Origin: Mageeibacillus sp. UBA5442
GTDB lineage: Bacteria > Bacillota > Clostridia > Saccharofermentanales > DTU023
Length of the DNA stretch: 8,278 bases
Reading direction: 5' to 3'
NCBI GenBank assembly: GCA_002427475.1
Contig: DIRG01000009.1
Coordinates: 2,766 to 11,043 of the forward strand
How positions within the stretch are numbered: position 1 is the first letter of the stretch; every line of letters starts with the position of its first letter. Below the pieces are notes generated by a model, which was given only the letters and a program-made list of their open reading frames with translations, was not told the DNA's origin and searched no databases. Shown here piece by piece: positions 5,597 to 8,278 of the stretch. The translations under genes were made by a program, and so were the position numbers.

Positions 5597-6025
5597 ATGC
5601 CAAGACCAATGAAAAGAAGAAGAGTATGCTGTCTGCCGGATAATGTAAATTTCGGTCCACTGGGTATGCCTCAGGCGGAAAGTAATCAGGTCAGAATGAC
5701 CGTTGACGAATATGAAACCGTCAGACTGATTGATCTGGAAGGCTTTACGCAGGAAGAGTGCGCCGAACAGATGAATGTAGGCCGCACCACCGTGCAGGCC
5801 ATTTATGCAGATGCCAGAAAGAAACTGGCGGATGCTTTGGTTAATGGCAAATTGCTGACCATCGATGGCGGCAAGTATCAGCTGTGCGATGACTCAGATG
5901 ACTTCTGCGGTCCGGCCTGTCGCAGACGCGGTAGCCAGGGTTATGGCCGCGGGCGTGGCCGAGGCAGGGGTCAAGGTCAGTGTCGTGGGCAAGGTCGCAG
6001 ATTGAATCAACGTGAAGAGCACTGA
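5597..6025 (+). CDS. DUF134 domain DNA-binding protein with arginine/glycine-rich tail
   Basis: This is a 142-residue protein of the DUF134 family, small helix-turn-helix proteins often encoded beside NifX-like and Fe-S ATPase genes in anaerobes and archaea. The core begins MPRPMKRRRVCCLPDNVNFGP, with Cys11-Cys12 as usual for the family. It continues with VRMTVDEYETVRLIDLEGFTQEECAEQM and a sigma-region-4-like helix-turn-helix at about 47-78 (VGRTTVQAIYADARKKLADAL). The core ends near residue 95 and has Cys97, Cys104 and Cys108 beyond it. Residues 109-137 are an RG-rich low-complexity tail containing Cys129, which may bind nucleic acid. The cysteines could hold a metal or Fe-S cluster that tunes DNA binding (inference). 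First gene of its operon, it probably controls its own promoter through the dyad just upstream. The stop codon lies inside a 20-bp palindrome. Confidence 0.92.
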   Translation: MPRPMKRRRVCCLPDNVNFGPLGMPQAESNQVRMTVDEYETVRLIDLEGFTQEECAEQMNVGRTTVQAIYADARKKLADALVNGKLLTIDGGKYQLCDDSDDFCGPACRRRGSQGYGRGRGRGRGQGQCRGQGRRLNQREEH

Positions 6026-6038
6026 ATTAATTCAGTGC
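6019..6038. repeat. Perfect 20-bp palindrome over the DUF134 stop codon
   Basis: GCACTGAATT followed directly by AATTCAGTGC is perfectly self-complementary, with the TGA stop at 6023-6025 inside the left half. As RNA it would form a stem of six to seven pairs with a small AU-rich loop. As DNA it is a symmetric site a dimer could bind. No T-tract follows, so it is not a normal intrinsic terminator. It may process or stabilise the mRNA between the first and second genes, or slow ribosomes at the stop codon. Confidence 0.6.
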
Positions 6039-6077
6039 AATTGAAGTAAGCAGATTAAGATAGGGAGAAACACTTCA

Positions 6078-6437
6078 ATGAAAATAGCAATACCTGTAGA
6101 TAAAGAATCTAAAGACACCGATGTGTGTACCTCTTTTGGGCGCGCACTCTTTTTCCTTATATATGACTGTGAAAGTGAGGAGGGCCAGTTCCTGCTAAAT
6201 GACGCCGCAAAGATGACAGGAGGCGCGGGAATAAAAGCTGCTCAAATAGTTGTTGACAGTGGCGCAAAGGTCCTGCTAACCCCCAGATGCGGGAAAAATG
6301 CCGCGGATGTTATATCTGCAGCGGACATTTCCATACACAAAACTATTCACAAAACCGCCTTGGAAAATATCACAGCCTTTCTGGCAGATGAACTTGATAC
6401 GCTCGATGAAATCCACGCAGGCTTTCATGGAGCGTAG
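6078..6437 (+). CDS. NifX/NifB-type dinitrogenase cofactor domain protein (ORP-like)
   Basis: This 119-residue protein consists of a single NifX/NifB C-terminal-type domain (dinitrogenase iron-molybdenum cofactor family), a ribonuclease-H-like fold that carries metal-sulfur clusters. It starts with MKIAIPVDKES, followed by the family's SFGRALFFLIYD strand (19-30), where the usual His before Phe is Ser19. The GAGIKAAQIVVDSGAKVLLT segment is at 49-68, then PRCGKNAADVISAADISIHK, where many relatives have GPNA. Cys17, Cys31 and Cys71 plus His87, His91, His113 and His117 are possible ligands. No nitrogenase gene is visible, so a role in nitrogen fixation is unlikely. In Desulfovibrio, related orange proteins hold a Mo-Cu cluster and sit beside Fe-S ATPases as here. 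GGGAG about ten bases upstream is a moderate ribosome site. The stop codon is six bases before the next gene. Confidence 0.9.
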   Translation: MKIAIPVDKESKDTDVCTSFGRALFFLIYDCESEEGQFLLNDAAKMTGGAGIKAAQIVVDSGAKVLLTPRCGKNAADVISAADISIHKTIHKTALENITAFLADELDTLDEIHAGFHGA

Positions 6438-6443
6438 AGCCAG

Positions 6444-7307
6444 ATGAATATAGCAATCCTCAGCGGAAAAGGCGGTACCGGAAAGACGCTTCTGGCAGTG
6501 AACCTGGCTGCCGTGGCAAATGGCGCCAGTTATATTGATTGCGATGTGGAAGAGCCAAACGGACATCTTTTCTTCAAACCTGACAGTTTGGAAGTAGAAG
6601 CAGTTACTGTTAAGATACCGCAAATTAGCGATGATTTATGTGATGGCTGTCTTCATTGCGTCGAGTTTTGCAAATTCAATGCTCTCGCCTATCCCAATAA
6701 GTTAATGATCTTTGATGATATCTGCCACTCCTGCGGCGGTTGCGTTTTGCTCTGCCCGCAGAAGGCTTTGACTGAAAGGGATAAAGCCATCGGAGAAATC
6801 AGGACAGGCAAATCGAAGGATGTCGATGTAGTTACTGGCATCATGAACAGCGGTGTAGCTTCAGGAGTTCCTATCATTGACGAGCTGCAGAAACACATTC
6901 AACAAAAGTCTAAAGAGGAAAAACATGTTTTCATCGACTGCCCGCCAGGAAGTTCCTGCGTCGTGATGGACAGCATTAAAAATGCCGATTATTGCATCCT
7001 GGTCGCTGAGCCCAGCATCTTCGGCGTCCACAATTTGGAGATGGTACATGAGCTGGTCGAACTTTTCGAGAAAGACTATGGTGTAGTTTTAAATAAGGTA
7101 CAGACGGGTGAGAATCCTGCTGAAGACTACTGTCTAGCTAACGATATAAATATTCTCGGCTCTATTCTTTTTGATCCTGAATTAGGTCTGATAAATTCCA
7201 ATGGCAAAATCGCAGCCAGGGAAAGTGCGGATTATAATCGCTTCTTTTCGGCTTTGCTTGACGCAGTGTTAAAGGAGGCAAGAGTTGAAACAACTATTAA
7301 TCCTTAG
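6444..7307 (+). CDS. MinD-superfamily P-loop ATPase with inserted ferredoxin domain (first copy)
   Basis: This 287-residue cytosolic ATPase belongs to the MinD/Mrp/NBP35 group with an inserted 2x[4Fe-4S] ferredoxin module (COG1149 type). The deviant Walker A GKGGTGKT is at residues 8-15 with signature Lys9 and Lys14. The switch segment YIDCDVEEPNGHLF is at 30-43. The cluster ligands are Cys66/69/72/76 and Cys94/97/100/104 in two CxxCxxCxxxC arrays, the second ending in Pro. The Walker B-type strand VFIDCPPGSSC is at 162-172, and the base-recognition region LNKVQT is at 216-221. Such proteins couple ATP binding to Fe-S cluster transfer or electron delivery; the client here is probably the NifX-like protein (inference). 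The start at 6444 has only GGAG 11 bases upstream, so coupling to the previous stop is likely. A paralogue follows directly, overlapping by 23 bases. Confidence 0.93.
   Translation: MNIAILSGKGGTGKTLLAVNLAAVANGASYIDCDVEEPNGHLFFKPDSLEVEAVTVKIPQISDDLCDGCLHCVEFCKFNALAYPNKLMIFDDICHSCGGCVLLCPQKALTERDKAIGEIRTGKSKDVDVVTGIMNSGVASGVPIIDELQKHIQQKSKEEKHVFIDCPPGSSCVVMDSIKNADYCILVAEPSIFGVHNLEMVHELVELFEKDYGVVLNKVQTGENPAEDYCLANDINILGSILFDPELGLINSNGKIAARESADYNRFFSALLDAVLKEARVETTINP
7271..7278 (+). promoter_or_regulatory. Ribosome binding site selecting a TTG start
   Basis: AAAGGAGG, inside the end of the first ATPase gene, lies six bases before the TTG at 7285. The site is close to perfect and decides the non-ATG start of the second ATPase. 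Confidence 0.85.
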
Positions 7308-8154
7308 CGGAAAAGGCGGCACGGGAAAGACCACAATCGCCAGCGCTCTGATCAACCTGGCGCAAGCGAAGGCCTATGCTGACTGTGATGTCGATGCTCC
7401 TAACTTGCACCTGATCAGCGACTGGGATCAGGAGCCGGAAAGCAGAGACTATTTCGGTATGGATAAGGCAAGTATTAACTCCGATCTTTGTACTGAGTGC
7501 GACCTTTGCCGGCAGCACTGCCGCTTCGATGCGATCTCCTGTGATGGGGCATACACTGTAGACCCCTTTTCCTGTGAAAGCTGCGCTGTCTGCGAATATG
7601 TCTGCCCGGCAAATGCCATTGAAATGCAGCCGGCTGTAGCAGGTGAGCTGATGCTTTACAGTAACGCTGACACCGTCTTCTCCACTGCCCGCCTAAAAAT
7701 GGGCAGCGGCAACTCCGGACTTTTGGTGAGTGAGGTCAAAGGTGCAATGAAAGCATCTGCGGCAAGTGCTACCAGACTCGCCATAATCGACGGCTCTCCC
7801 GGAATAGGCTGCCCTGTAATTGCCTCTTTAAGCGGAGTGGACATGGTTTTGCTGGTTACGGAGCCCTCCGTATCAGGCCTCAGCGATTTAAAGCGCGTGC
7901 TGGAAACCGCGGCCAAATTCGGGGTTAAAGCTGCTATCTGCATCAACAAGTTTGATAGTAATCCTGAGCAAAGTAAAAAGATCGAGGTGTTTTGCCAGGA
8001 GCATAGTTTGCCCATCGTAGGGAAGATCCCCTTTGACGAGAACGCAGTGAAAGCTATTAACAGTGGAAAAAGTATCGTCGATATTGACTGTGCTTCCGGC
8101 CGAGCAGTTCAGCCGCTTTTTTACAAAACAATGCGACTTCTATACGCAGATTAA
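7285..8154 (+). CDS. MinD-superfamily P-loop ATPase with inserted ferredoxin domain (second copy)
   Basis: This 289-residue paralogue of the preceding ATPase shares its architecture. It has GKGGTGKT at 9-16, YADCDVDAPNLHL at 31-43, ferredoxin ligands Cys69/72/75/79 and Cys97/100/103/107, a Walker B-like IIDGSPGIGCP at 167-177 and the NKFD motif at 221-224. The Walker B Asp169 and the following Gly-Ser-Pro-Gly replace the DCPPG of the first copy. It starts with TTG, supported by AAAGGAGG six bases away, and overlaps the first ATPase by 23 bases in another frame. Tandem pairs of these ATPases commonly flank NifX/ORP-type genes and may form a heterodimer (inference). Both copies retain the two signature lysines and all eight cluster cysteines, so both look active. 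A gap of 117 bases separates the stop from the next gene, suggesting this is the last gene of the operon. Confidence 0.93.
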   Translation: MKQLLILSGKGGTGKTTIASALINLAQAKAYADCDVDAPNLHLISDWDQEPESRDYFGMDKASINSDLCTECDLCRQHCRFDAISCDGAYTVDPFSCESCAVCEYVCPANAIEMQPAVAGELMLYSNADTVFSTARLKMGSGNSGLLVSEVKGAMKASAASATRLAIIDGSPGIGCPVIASLSGVDMVLLVTEPSVSGLSDLKRVLETAAKFGVKAAICINKFDSNPEQSKKIEVFCQEHSLPIVGKIPFDENAVKAINSGKSIVDIDCASGRAVQPLFYKTMRLLYAD

Positions 8155-8271
8155 ACAGGCATTTGGACGTGAAGTGAAGCATACGCGTGCCGTTGCTTAG
8201 TCGTTCATATGAGAAAACAAATATAAACAAAATAATAAAGAAAGACAATAAGCCTTTTGAAGGAGAAATAT
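8155..8271. other. Intergenic region after the Fe-S operon
   Basis: 117 bases, A-rich in the second half. A weak stem AAGCA (8177-8181) with TGCTT (8194-8198) lacks a T-tract. I see no convincing terminator. An A-rich segment with TATAAA near 8222 may hold a promoter for the next gene, but no good -35 could be assigned. Confidence 0.3.
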
Positions 8272-8278
8272 ATGATAA
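8272..8278 (+). CDS. Start of a further gene, cut by the window end
   Basis: AAGGAG at 8260-8265 followed after six bases by ATG at 8272 is a strong translation start. Only the first two codons (Met-Ile) are inside the window, so nothing can be said about the product. Confidence 0.55.

Noticed and set aside
6689..7049. Antisense open frames under the first Fe-S ATPase (6689-6898 and 6861-7049)
   Set aside because: They are short, lack ribosome sites and lie opposite a strongly conserved coding sequence.
6078..8154. Nitrogen-fixation (nif) cluster
   Set aside because: Only a NifX-type domain is present, with no nifH, nifD, nifK, nifE, nifN or nifB radical-SAM gene, and the ATPases are of the ferredoxin-containing MinD type, not NifH.

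Overview
The window suggests an anaerobic, Gram-positive-type bacterium, most likely of the Clostridia/Bacillota. Three things point that way: strong AGGAGG-type ribosome binding sites at most genes, a SatD/DUF3307 gene pair of the kind seen in Firmicutes, and an iron-sulfur operon (DUF134, NifX-like protein, two ferredoxin-containing MinD-type ATPases) typical of anaerobes. No rRNA, tRNA, CRISPR array or complete insertion sequence is visible, so the genus cannot be fixed.

Layout: (1) 46-786, a short-chain dehydrogenase/reductase, whose upstream context lies outside the window. (2) 787-1077, a noncoding stretch with a 47-bp hairpin-forming element that looks like two fused IS3-family ends, then the promoter of the next operon. 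(3) 1078-3245, a tight three-gene operon: a SatD family protein (cyclase-like N-terminal motifs plus a C-terminal helix-turn-helix), a DUF3307 polytopic membrane protein and a YgjP/DUF45 zinc metallopeptidase. (4) 3325-5202 on the minus strand, the ribosome-associated GTPase TypA/BipA, convergent with the operon before it. (5) 5203-5596, a divergent intergenic region with a possible 37-residue ORF, whose Shine-Dalgarno sequence is buried in a hairpin, and a near-consensus sigma-A promoter framed by two perfect 20-bp inverted arms. (6) 5597-8154, a four-gene operon: DUF134 DNA-binding protein with an arginine/glycine-rich tail, NifX/NifB-type domain protein, and two tandem MinD-type ATPases each carrying an inserted 2x[4Fe-4S] ferredoxin domain. 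(7) At 8272 the next gene starts and is cut by the window end.

How the genes may work together: the DUF134 protein is probably the repressor or sensor of its own operon, acting through the dyad around its promoter. The NifX-like protein and the paired Fe-S ATPases resemble the metal-cluster machinery found around the orange-protein (ORP) genes of Desulfovibrio, not nitrogen fixation, since no nitrogenase gene is visible here. The SatD-DUF3307-metallopeptidase operon is the least understood part. Its first protein carries the motif order of class III nucleotidyl cyclases together with a DNA-binding-like domain, next to a membrane protein rich in intramembrane His/Asp and a cytosolic metalloprotease. 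This is the best candidate in the window for an uncharacterised signalling module.
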